NCBI GenBank assembly: GCA_013076295.1
Contig: RQOL01000876.1
Coordinates: forward strand, 3,720,001-3,784,000
From: Sanderia malayensis
Lineage: Eukaryota; Cnidaria; Scyphozoa; Semaeostomeae; Pelagiidae
Direction of reading: 5' to 3'
DNA: 64,000 nt
Both the position numbers and the translations under genes were made by a program. Shown here piece by piece: positions 44,127-56,100 of this stretch. The first letter of the stretch is position 1. Every line of letters starts with the position of its first letter. The notes under the pieces were generated by a model, which saw only the letters and a program-made list of their open reading frames with translations, was not told the origin of the DNA and searched no databases.

Positions 44127-47100
44127 TTGGTCATCGGAAAATGTATCAAGCTGATACGTAAGCTTGTCACCTGTGAAAGTTTATTCCCAAGTGTGTCATC
44201 AAAATGTACATTTTCTCCAAAACAATCGATTAAATGTTCCAATGAGCTTGAAGCCAATTCATTCAACCGGTTGATTTCAGCTGCAATTGCACGAACACTA
44301 CAGTCACAAATGTCGACTACACCAAATCAAAGCAAAACAGATTCAAATAATTATGAATATTTGAAGAAGAATAATTCCAAAGAGTACGTTGAAGAACTGC
44401 TGCAAACATGGACAACTCATTCGAAAAGCGTCAGTCCCAATGACTCCACACTAGTTGGCATTGGTGCAGAAATATGCCTTAACCTATCAAAACGAAACAG
44501 CTTCGAAGCGTTGGAAGTATTTTTGCAAAGACTGCCAGATATTGTTGAATACCAGAAGCATCAAGATATCCTGCGTGCTAGGATTTCTTTGGCACTGCAC
44601 AAGAAACAGTTCGATCTTGTTCAAGACATAATAAAGGTGAGAGATGCTGGTTTATGATGCTTCGTAAGTCTAATCTTGGATGGCTACATAGAAGTGCATT
44701 CTTGTTAATAACTACAATATAATTAGCATGCCTAAACTTTTCTAGTTCTGAGCGAAGAACCACATTCTATTCACTAGAGACCGACTGGTTCATTACTTAG
44801 GTTAGTGTCAAACAACGGGGCTTAATGTGCGGTGAAGTTAAATGAGCATTTACTTTCTATAAAACTATGACTTGGCACGTGGAAATGTTGGCAATGAAAA
44901 TTTATTGTTTATATTTCAATTATCTCGAGTGAAAACGTTTTGTGAACATATACTTCAACCCTTTCGGGAATCCCTATTGAAATTTGAGATGCTATATTTT
45001 CTTGGTATTTTCAAGAGCTTTTAGCCGATTATATTTTGAATTTCGGAACAGTGAAAAGGGCCAGGAAATTTTTACGACGTTTCAAAGACCCGCGGATTAA
45101 CCGCGAACTTTACGACAATGTCAGACAATGCACAAGGATAAAAGAATCATTTTATTAAGCAAGTTATGATAGTTTTAAAATGTTTGTAGTAAACTATTCA
45201 CAAGTACAATAGAATTAAAAACCAAAAATATAAAATTACGCTAATATGTTACAGGAAATACTACATTTGAGCATTTACGGTTTTACGATCGACAAACCGT
45301 GCTCGATTCGAAACAATAAAGGTGTTGAAAGAATTCTTTTGTGTAATATGATCTTGACACATGGTTAACCCAACCCAGACATTTTATTCAAATGTCGAAT
45401 TTGATACCGTCTCTTTTCTCGTAAGTCAGCTAGCAGCATGTTGGTAGAATACGGCCTTTGTTGGGATACTAGGTACAGAACTGAAAAACTTCATAAATAC
45501 ATTAATACTACTGCTATGATACATAAAATTGATAAATATATAATTTACAGAGCAATGTATTTGATGAAACGGAAGACATCCTCAAAAAATGGGACGAATC
45601 TCATTATGGAAAAGAAGAGTTAAGGTTGCAAAAAACTTTAACACCTTTGGCAAGGTTCAGATTGAGGAAAAGATTTCCACCTCCAACAACAATATGTCCG
45701 TCTGGGATTAGAAAAACTGCATCTCTTCCAAAGAATGCGATAAAAGTATTGCGTCAATGGCTCGCCGAGCATTTTAATGATCCGTATCCATCTGGTGAGG
45801 AGAAAATTGGTCTTGCGAAACTATCGGGACTATCTCCAAATCAGGTAAGTGGCTTGCGATTCTTCGGTCTGTTGTTCTCCTTTTCTTAACTCTTCTTAAC
45901 TCTTCTCAATCATGTTCATTTCATCAAATATGCACTTGAAGTATTTCTTGTTGAATTTTTGGTTGTAGCAAAGCATCGCGTTTTGCGTATCAATAAGTTT
46001 ATCAACCATTTTTGGGTCATTTTTCTGAAAACTGCGGTTCAATTCAAACTTCTCTCAAGCGGGAGGACGGAAGTTTTAATCGGCGGTCGAGGCCGACAAA
46101 GTTCTTTCATGCTCTGCTCATCCGGTGAAAGAGTCTTCCAAATTTGGAAAGCATGTGCTCAGGGTGTCATGTGACATGCTCTCATCCAATCAATGGTTGA
46201 GTGTGGGGGACTGACATGTTGGTGAGATCGAAAGCCTGCCTTGAACCTCTCTATCACCAAAAATGTTTCTAATATTTTATAAAATTGAAAATATAAAATC
46301 ACATACAACTTTTGAAGCAGTTATGCTCTCCATCTAAGCATGCCAGCTAATTTTCATGTGAAATTTTACATTTCACAGCCATGCCTTGTATTTTCAGGTT
46401 AAAACATGGTTTGCAAATGCAAGGCGACGCATACACAAAGGATCTGACTTCATGACAAGATTAACAGACCATGGCATGCACAACATCAGTGGTGTACGAT
46501 CTTCTCACAGTGATATCCACAAACACAACAACATTTTTTCAAGGCGGGGTTTTTCTGTTGATGGTACTGAAACCAATGTGCTTTCACAGGAAACGGTATT
46601 GTACACAGTTTTCTTTTATTTTATTTCCACAGTAATAATATTTACAGAATTATTTTTATCTCCCTCTTCACCGGAGGGAAGCTTCTATCAAAATCAAACT
46701 ACAGACCCGAGAAGTTTTTATTGTTTAGATTTATACCAGATCAACTTTCGCACATGAAAATTTCTCTGGTGTATGCAATAGCAAAAGATAGGCAAACAAT
46801 TGAGAATTGAAAAATGAGAGCCCCAATAGCAGCAAAATAATATAATAGCGTATATTGATATAGCAACAAAGGATATCCCCTGAAGCAGTACCATTCAGCC
46901 CCGTAATAATCACCCAGCGCGCTGCATAAATTATACTGAAGGTGCAATTTTACAACTTTTGTTCCAACATCATTTATGTAATGTTTATGTGAAGACAATT
47001 TTTATCCAAAGGATTTTTATACTATTCACATGTCCAACTGTCAATCAAGACACTGTAACCCAACTCCTCTCGTAAAATCAATTTTGTAATGTTGACATAA

Positions 47101-48865
47101 ACTTACAAGTGTAAGAGTGAAAAGAACACAGCTGACTTTTTGATTGGCATGTGGTTATGAAATATCAATACGAAAATGGTAAACTGTCCTTCATACTTGT
47201 TTGCCATCTCTAAATCTTTGACCAAACTTTTGTCTAATTTAAGAACCTCATTCCTGAATGTTTATGAGTCGTTCTGGTCTACTTCCAATTAACCGGCCTT
47301 GGATATCAACATTTCATCACTTTTAGCTTATTTCCAGCCTTCTTTTTGAAACAGATGTTTCAAAAGTTGGTAGTTAGGTCCACCCACAACTCTTATACAA
47401 TGTGTGCCCTCAAAAATCTAAATTAACTCGAGCGACTCACAAATAGTTAAATGCTACTAAATTGAACCCTTTGATTATTTAAGACCATTCTCAGCCCTCC
47501 AGGACACATAGTTCGAAAGCTAGGGATCATAGATTGCCTGCAACAAACGTACTACAGAATGCACTATCGCAGGAAGTATGGAGATAAAATGAGGCAGGAA
47601 GTAGTGGCATTTTTACTAGTTGGGGGTATTCTAATCATCTCAAGGCAACTCCTAGCTTTTAAGCCTTTTAAGACAGACTGCGAGCAATTAAATATAACTA
47701 AAATTAAATTGTCCCCTAGAGTGATCAAAGAAACATGCAACGATCTACGAATAATGAGTATGATTACGAGAGGCCAATGGATGCCAGTTACAGGTGTATT
47801 CATTCTGCCCACACTGCTCAAGCGGTACGTCTTCATTGCGAAGGTCACCACGTGCAAAGCGATGGATTTATGGATAACTACATTAGCAATGGTTCCAGGT
47901 ACTAGTTCTCAAACGTTTTTCGTATTTCTTAAGTGTCTCGGGTAATTTTTCCACTATTAATTTAACTACAACCTCCCCGTCCATCTTGTGAAATACTTAT
48001 GTTTTATTATAGCAGATACTCGCCAAATGTTATTGGTATGGCAGGAGCTCTTGGTATGCATCATCAGACTGGGGGATATCTATATTCACGCTGGCCCTAC
48101 TACCCCCCTCTTCAATATAGATGCGAAGGTAAGGCTTTCCTGTTTACATTAGCACGTGACTTTTCTTCCAAGTTCTAGTGTAAGCTTGTGTAACAATGTG
48201 TTCCCTCGTCGTATAGAGGCTGATGCATGGCAGCGAGGCTATGGTTACGGTCCGGATAATCAAGGACGAGTTTTGAGCAGCGAGCCAAATGGAATCACTG
48301 AAAGGTTCGCGATATGTAATGTGTATAATATAATGCAGGAAATTGTCTCTGTTGCAATGATCTAAAATTTGGAATTCACTACCAGACGTAATTAAAACAA
48401 CTCAAACTGCAAAGCAATCAAATAATTGATTAGGATTTTGCTTTTGAAAGCAAATATGTTTGTTATTCTATAATTCAGCTTTGTTGCTTCATTTTCGTCT
48501 GAATTAATATATTTTCATTATTGTCAAACTATAATTGAATGAAGTATGCAATAACAGCACCTCAACTTTATCTCCTGCACTTCTCTATCTCCTAAATTAT
48601 TCCTCCAATTCCCTGAAACTTGTAACATTTTGTCATTGATTTATTCAGGCTTGGTGCTCCGGAAAATGGATTGATGCCACTTTCAATGATGGATCAATAT
48701 TGGCAGGATAATTCTTTCATGTCGCAAGAAAAGGCACCAGCTATGACTCCTGTAGCAACTGCTCCCCCTAAAGATGAATTAACTGATGTTGGTGCAGCAC
48801 GTATCTTGGCTGATTTATCTTCAAAGCAGAATTGGACTTTGCAATGTTCCTTTCCGTTGGATTGA
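44127..48865 (+). CDS. Homeobox protein with SIX domain and TALE-type homeodomain (7 exons, 533 aa)
   Basis: This is a predicted DNA-binding transcription factor. Exons: 44127-44636, 45551-45844, 46398-46595, 47720-47898, 48013-48128, 48217-48304, 48649-48865, totalling 1602 nt in frame. Residues about 107-222 align with the SIX domain: FLQRLP, DILRARISLALHKKQF, KKWDESHYGKEE and RLRKRFPPPTTI correspond to FLWSLP, SVLKAKAVVAFHRGNF, LWLKAHYVEAE and RVRRKFPLPRTI of SIX proteins. Residues about 221-283 are a homeodomain with three extra residues between helices 1 and 2 (LRQWLAEHFNDPYPS) and the third helix VKTWFANARRRI. Both are TALE marks: SIX factors have a 60-residue homeodomain with WFKNRRQR. 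The C-terminal 250 residues are rich in G, Y, P, H and M with no known domain. Met62 (44310) is an alternative start. Exon 5 has a tandem acceptor (TAGCAG). Confidence 0.85.
44637..45550 (+). other. Intron 1 of the SIX/TALE gene
   Basis: This intron of 0.9 kb interrupts the SIX domain after residue 170. Nothing coding or repetitive was recognised. Confidence 0.6.
45845..46397 (+). other. Intron 2 of the SIX/TALE gene, inside the homeodomain
   Basis: The intron falls at Gln|Val before VKTWF, equivalent to homeodomain position 44/45, a position used in many homeobox families. It contains a more GC-rich patch near 46055-46180 that I do not recognise. Confidence 0.6.
46596..47719 (+). other. Intron 3 of the SIX/TALE gene
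   Basis: This is a 1.1-kb intron. The acceptor at 47719 (CCCCTAG) was chosen because it alone gives an open frame (SDQRNMQRSTNNEYDY) that joins exon 3 in phase 0 and exon 5 in phase 2. The ATG-started ORF at 47559-47945 is in a different frame and is rejected. Confidence 0.65.
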
Positions 48866-50484
48866 ATAATAAATTTTCTAATACCTGGACAAGATGTATT
48901 GTGTCATTTTGTTTATCATAATTTATTTGTGTTCTTATGCATTGAGTTTCGTTTTAGCTCTTACGATAAACTGTTATGTTACCCTCGACAATCATTATAT
49001 CATAATTCATTTACAACAATAATTTATACAATTTGATTTTCCGACACTAATTTCTTATCGTTTCTCGTATTTTTGTTGATTCGTTTAGGAATATCGTTGT
49101 TGTGGTTGTGTTGTGTTGTTATCGTGGTTGTGTTTGCGAATGTTTTACCCCCTGTTAGCAAACCATTTATCTATTACTTTACATCAGAAACTATTGCTCT
49201 TCCCGGGGGTTCTGCTTGCCTTGTCGATTGTCGTTTAGTTTAATTACTGATGCTTATAATTGAATACTTTTCAGACACTTCCAGCTACCGTTAAAAGGTT
49301 GTATAGATCGAAATTCTTTCGAAGCTACATATCGTATCAGGATATTACATTTAATTGATTGTATTAAATAAAATTCGTGACATATGTTTTTTTCTTTGAA
49401 ACTTTCTGATCCCAGGTTGTTGGCGTCATATTTTGAATGACATTGCACGTGTTTCAAACACGTGAGTGGAGTTGATCAAAAGAAGAAGTTCCACAACCGC
49501 AATTATTGCCTCCGCTTTTTACAATTATTTTCCCGACTGAAAGAATATCTTTGTAAATGGTAATTGAAATCACGTCTTTTGTCTCAGTTGTACTTGTATT
49601 GTTGGAAATGTAATTTACAGGACAATAAGTCATGGATGGGTGAATGAAAACACGAGTCCCAGATGCTAAGTTTTGGTTTATTTGCGACGACGAAGTTATC
49701 AAGAAGCTGCTTGAGGTATAATCTTCATCAACTTATCTCCTTGCTCTCTTCAACCTATTATACTGGTGTTTTTCTGTAGAATTAGCCACTGTGCGAATTC
49801 GCAGCGGATGCAATGGTCTATAAAATGGTGACCTTTTGCATGCATTGACTTTTGTTATTGAAACTATCACGCAAATGCTTGAAAAATACGCAATATATAT
49901 TATCTTATCGAACTTTGCATTGCAGCTTGGTGATTCGATTTGTGACGCACTGGAAGTCCTTGTCGTACGTGCTGGAATTTTCAGTGATTGTTTCAGTGAA
50001 TTAGCTGCTTAATCTTTTTGTTCTTGTCAGCATCGTTGGCCATTTGGCATTTCTGCAATTCAACACAACAAGACGACACTTGCTCCCTCTGCCCATTGAA
50101 AATCCAAGCTGATAATGCTAACGAGATGATTCTTTAATCCAAGAACAAAAGCAAGACCCTTCATCTCCATTAACCATTTCAATGAATCAAACACTATCGA
50201 ACAGTTTGATCTCCTTAAAAATCCATTTCTCTTTGAATTCTACAGCTATTATTGCATCCGTATAAATCCAATTTAACGGTTGAGTTAGACGGATCGAAAA
50301 CAAAGCATTTCGACAGAGAAACGTGCGGGGAAGCAACTGGCACAGAACAGAGCAGACGGGGAGAAGGAACTTCAATTTACAAAGCCACATTGATTACTAC
50401 TTCACAAAGAAGAGAAATAGACGTTTTCCTGCGTTTGTTTCACTTAATTCTACTCGATTTTGTGAATCTATGAAAGGGAGAAAT
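48866..50484. other. Intergenic: SIX/TALE gene 3' flank and KIF15 upstream region
   Basis: No gene was recognised in 1.6 kb. AATAAA at 48868-48873 directly after the stop codon could serve as a poly(A) signal but is unusually close. Untranslated exons of KIF15 may lie in the right part. Confidence 0.5.
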
Positions 50485-53121
50485 ATGGCGAAAGTTTGTC
50501 ACACTGTCGATGGTATTGCAGCATTTTATAACAATAGTCCATGCGAAAGACCTGGCCCAAGAAAAACGAATTCCTCTCCGGCTTTGAGTGAGTTGAAATT
50601 TGATTGTTTATTTCGGTGTTGTTTGCTTGTGATGTTTGTAACGAATCGTAAAAGAAAATCAAATCAACGAGAACCGACTAACTAGAGAACAAAGCAAGAA
50701 TCAATCAATGAAATTAACGAGGTGTTGGCATGTTTATTCAGACTTGTCAAACAAAGGTGTTGTAAAAAAGTGCATGGCATTCCTTATACCTAGCTTCCTG
50801 GATGTCAAAACTGCACGAGGAGAGCTGCATCTTTCAACTCAACCAGATGTTAATATTCGCTTTCTTTAAGACAAAATCAAAGTTATTTGCAAATGAAACG
50901 ATTACCGGGTATAGCATGAATTATTGCAGTCGTAATGCCATTCACAAGGCATTGCTCTTTTCAATATTTAATTCGTTTGCATCAAAGACAATGGCTGTAG
51001 TCGATTAGTTGCAGATGCTGTTTGGTTCCCATCTCAGACAAGCAAATCCAAATCAGCTTATTTCCCAGCTGTCTTAAATCTAACTATGAATCAAATTTAC
51101 GAACAGCGAAGCATTGTAGTTTTTGTATTTATCACCTTTGTGTAGTATTTATTTGTTTAATTTCTTTTGCATTACCTTGATTTTGATTTTTTCGTTTCTC
51201 AGAGGTGCCAACCCAGGATGGGGATAAACAAAAGAGCCCTGGAAGAGAAAAACAAAAATTGTTTATCAGAAGAAAGTTGGAGCAAAACAAAGCGCATTCT
51301 GTTGCAAATATGGGTAAATTTACAATAATTATTATTGCAAGACTTTTCAAGATCGATGGATGCATAGTGTCAAGTGTTGAAAATATTTTGATTCTTCGTT
51401 AACCATTGGATATATCCATGGAAGCAGGGACAAAAGCGCTAATTGTTGTCCCTGGCTACATAGTTCCAAGGCACACCAAGATTACCACTGAGATAAAAGC
51501 ACAGCAAAACACTAGCTGATACTAATGACAACATTTGGCCTTTACCCAACAATGGTTGATTGATTATGTTTTTATTAAAGGTTAAGGAACTAAAAATAAC
51601 CGCAAAGTGTTTTCAAAATATTGGTGGGAGTTTTGCCAGCAATATCCTTTTTTTTCCATCGTTTCTTTCAAATTCACTGTGATTCTTCTCCTTGCACTTT
51701 CCGCAAGAACTGTTCTTCGCTGAGGATTGTTGTTTTCGCTGACTTGTATTCCCGCTTATTTAATTTCCGTTCAATTTCGACAATCTTTTAATCATTCTTT
51801 GAAATATATCTACCAGTTGCATGCACGCATGCACAAGTCTCAGAGGAAGTTTCGTCTATTATATACATTGACGACGATTTATTTGTCTTTTTTGCAGTAC
51901 CTATAATAGAAGAATCTAATCAGAATGGTAATCAATACCCTGTTGTTTCTCCAATAATTAGAAAAAGTCGATCGTACGCAGGTTCGTGGATCATGCATTC
52001 CCCCAAGATAACCCCTCATATTTCTATGATTTTTGATTTAATATACACTCGCTCATAATAAATGCCTTATGGGGCTTACATGGAAGATATCTGCCTGAGA
52101 ATTGGTTTTCGTAAATAAGTTTCTTCATTCTTTTATAAAGGTTAGGGAAGAACACACAAAAATATCCAATTAAGCAGGCTTTCTCGAATTTAATCCAAAA
52201 TTATGGTTGATTAAAGATGGTTGTCTGGCAAATTCTAATGTAAATACACGGTGTTTAAGTGCACAAGTTTCTTATTTTATTTGTTGATGAGATATTTCAA
52301 TTCAATGGAAAGGTGACATATTGAATATGTTAGAATGCATAATTGGAGTGCAGTGAAAGCAACTGATATTGGTTTTAATCGAAAGCGGACAGTTTCGATA
52401 TGGTGTTTCGTCTGAAGAAGAATACCTGTGTTATTCTAATCTAGAACTTCTAGAAGGGGTGATGCTAAATTTCAAGTAAAACGTTAAGAAAAATAAGATA
52501 GAAAATTAATGTGAGAGAAAATATTCCAGAACAGCTGATTAATTTGCACATGCGCAGAAATGTTCTCACTGTGGCGCGGCGACTCAAGTTAAGCTAACAG
52601 TTGAACTGGCATGTTTACATTTCAAACATTGAAATATTTACTATTTACTCTACTTTTCGAGTTTATTTTTCACCGCATTTGCAATGCAAAGAAGTAACTA
52701 AAAACAAGGAGATTACAATCGTGGTGCTAACGATTTATTGATGAATTTATTAAGCTGAAATAACGGAATATTTATCAGGAAATTTATTATAAAGACACGC
52801 GTGCAACAAGATTGGCCTAAAGACTTTGACCATGGTTGCTAATTCAGGTAGTTAGTGTACCACGGTTACGAAAGACTACTTAGCGAAACTGGAATAACAT
52901 ACACATCACGGAATTATATTGGTTTTGAAAGAGGTTCTTCCACCAGCCGTAGTTTTGGCTATTTATTAATTGATCACGTTAGCTCCTCGCGAAAGAGCAT
53001 GCATATTCCTGGAGTTTATCAACCTGCTTGACAAGTCGCGGTTATTTCGTATTTCAAACCAACCAAATTAATTTTTAGTTTATCTTGTTTTAGAAAACAT
53101 GAATAATGGAGGATATAACAG
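50485..53121 (+). CDS. KIF15: KIF15 N-terminal extension, exons 1-4
   Basis: Exons: 50485-50587, 51203-51313, 51898-51927 (or to 51981), 53094-53121. The phases chain perfectly (1, 1, 1, 2) into the motor exon. The encoded residues are basic and polar (for example [18 protein letters not shown]) with no known domain, and linkage to the motor rests on phase and splice sites only. If translation instead starts at the ATG at 53099 (MNNGGYNSDEGD), these exons are untranslated. Confidence 0.6.
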
Positions 53122-56100
53122 GTAAAACATTTGTTTTTTGTTTATTGACAGTTAAATAAAGTTTACTAGTAGTAAAGGCCTAAGGCCGTTGCAAAACTTA
53201 TCATCTCATGATGTCATAAATGTAGACTGCCCAATTGGAGCCATATTTATATTTATTATGAAAATAATTAATCAAATATTAATTTCAGTGATGAAGGAGA
53301 CAGTATCAAGGTTTATGTCAGGATACGTCCTTCGGTGAAAACATTGGATCAAGATATCGAACACAGTTTATGTTTGGAAGCGACATCTGCTAAATCCCTG
53401 GTTTTATATTCGAAACCTGAGCCAAAACAATTCAGCTATGATCATGTTGCAGATATGAACACAACGCAGGTATTTTGCGCTTACATTTATCTGGTCGTGG
53501 TTCAAAATAATGTGGGATAATTATTTGACTGCACCAGGCTAAGACTAAGTGTTTCTGTGACTGGTGCAATTTCACTTCGTTTTGAGTATAGAGAAGAGAT
53601 ATTAGCTTGAAGGTCAAGATAAGGTTACAATTGAATGAAGGACACCCTTCATGTTATGTATTATTTCTTGCATCTTGTTATCTTGATGAAAAAATGATAT
53701 AAACTTCTTAGTTGGACAGACAGTTTGTTATAATAAAATATCCCCTCAGAGGCCCACCCATTTGTTCCAATGTCTCTTGCAGTTTGTTCAGTTTGACATG
53801 TTCCACCACGACTGGCCATCAAATCAATGACCGCATTTGAATTTGTATTATGTGAGCGAGAATTGAGTTCTATGCTAATCCTATAGCTATAAATTCATGT
53901 ATCAACTTGTACAATGTGAATCGAGATCTTGGGACAACAAACAGATCCCATGACAAAAAGATAAGAAAAATGAATTTTCATTCTCGGCTCTCGCATCTTT
54001 TGTCTTTGGAAATTATGATAAATCCAACTTAATTCCATCGTCTTCTGTTGACAATGCGGTGTGCCACTGAAGAATTACCAGTCACAGTTAACATTGATTT
54101 TAATTTTGCCAACGTTGAAGAAAAAATTGCTGTTTGTGTCTTACTGCACGCTCACATATGCCCCGTGCTTGCAAAACGTTTCTATTGACATATTTACTGA
54201 CTACATTCTTAGAATGCTCGAAAGCTGAGTTTTCTATCTCGAGCTTCCGAATTCCCAAGGGATTATCAATTGGTCCGCAAAGTCAAATGCCTTCGTTTTC
54301 GTTACTAGTGCGACTGCGTGAAATTACAGTGACATTTTGCATTCGTTTTAATCTAAATTTTTCTCCCTGAGATATTTAATCCATCTGATCTATTGGATAT
54401 CCTTCGGAAAATCCTATTGCTCCAATGGGAATCTGTTAAACTTAAATCGATAATGGAAGGGTCGATTTTTCTTTGGGATGAACTTGGTTTTATTGTTTTT
54501 TAGGAGGAGGTCTTCTCCACTGTTGGCAAGAAAATCATAGAAGGGTGCGTGAGTGGTTACAATGGAACAATATTTGCTTAGTGAGTATATACGAGCTATT
54601 GACCTTAACTCGAACAACATCCCTCGTTATACTGTCCTGAACTCGAACAACACACCACCCCCAAACATCATCAAAATATTATCATTGTTTTCTTGCAGTG
54701 GACAGACAGGTTCGGGTAAAACATTTACAATGCTGGGTAAGTTGATATCTGTTTCAAATTTTCTCACCTATACATTTTATGAAATTATTCGTATCGTTTA
54801 TGAAGATTTAATCCTCTGTTATTGCGTGATCTATACCGTGTTAAAAGTAGGCTTGGGTCAATTGTTCCCATTAATATTTTCATAATATTAATAGGAAAGA
54901 TTTGAATGGTCTAAAACAGCCAGATAGAATTATTTATAATCTGATTAAGCGCAGCCCTCTGTTATTTGCAGTCTTCGAAGCTGTATCTCACAAAGTTTAA
55001 ACAACAAAAATAAGACTCAGTGTTTTATCAGCTGTTCTCGTCATTGCTACTATCACCTCTTTTTGCTTGTTGTGAATAACGAGTTCGTTCTTTGATCATT
55101 TAGGGCCACCTGACGAAACTGATGGTTTCTCCCACGAACTGCGAGGTGTAATTCCAAGGGGCTTCGAGTACATGTTCAGTTTAATCAACAGAGAACAGGA
55201 AAAGGTAACAAATATGACTTTTTAACTCATTTTACTTAGATTCAAATCAAAGCCACCTCGAATCTCTAGAGGGGTATTTTTTTTATAGGAAATCTCCGAC
55301 TTGCCCCCCCTCCCCGCATGCCCTTTTTACCCCATTACCCCATTACCCCATTGACAAGCATTGATATTTGAAATGCATCTACAAAACTGTCATCAACGTT
55401 TTCGATCACTCAAATAGTCAATGATCATTGTAATAGTATTGTTATCATCGGTACCATTGTACTGATAAGCCAGGGCTGTACTCTATACACGTGTGCATGA
55501 TCTTTAATGATGTTCCCTCTCTATCGCAGCATGGCGATCGTAAAGAATTCTTCTGCAAGTGTTCGTTTTTGGAAATTTACAACGAGCAGATCTTTGATCT
55601 GCTTGATGCAGCCTCCGCAGGGCTGCACCTGAGAGAGGACATCAAGAAAGGAGTGTTTGTCGAGGGATTGCAAGAAAGAGATATTGCATCTGCCAAAGAT
55701 GCATACAAGGTACTGTATGCATGATTACTATTCACTCTTCATATGATCCTGATTGTGATTTATGATTGTGATAATGATTTGTGATTCTTGATTATGATTT
55801 GTGATTTTGATGAAGATATGTGATTCGTGATTCCAGTAAAAACCCGCATATAAGAACCTGTAGATTTTGATTCAAGCCTATTGTTCCAAGACAATAGGCT
55901 ATTGTTTTGTCTATTGTTTTCAGCAGCAAAATCACCCTGAAAACTCTTAATCCGTCGGTTCTTATATGCGGGTTTTTACTGTATATGATACGCGGTGGTT
56001 TGGATCGTACTGATAATCGTGTTATTCGCCAGTGATTGTGAATGATTCTAATGCCGATTTCAGGTGCTATCGTCCGGCTGGATGAATCGACGAGTTGCCT

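Noticed and set aside
47559..47945. 128-residue plus-strand ORF with a hydrophobic stretch
   Set aside because: It overlaps the homeobox exon 47720-47898 in another frame, has no family resemblance, and the spliced homeobox frame explains the conserved part.
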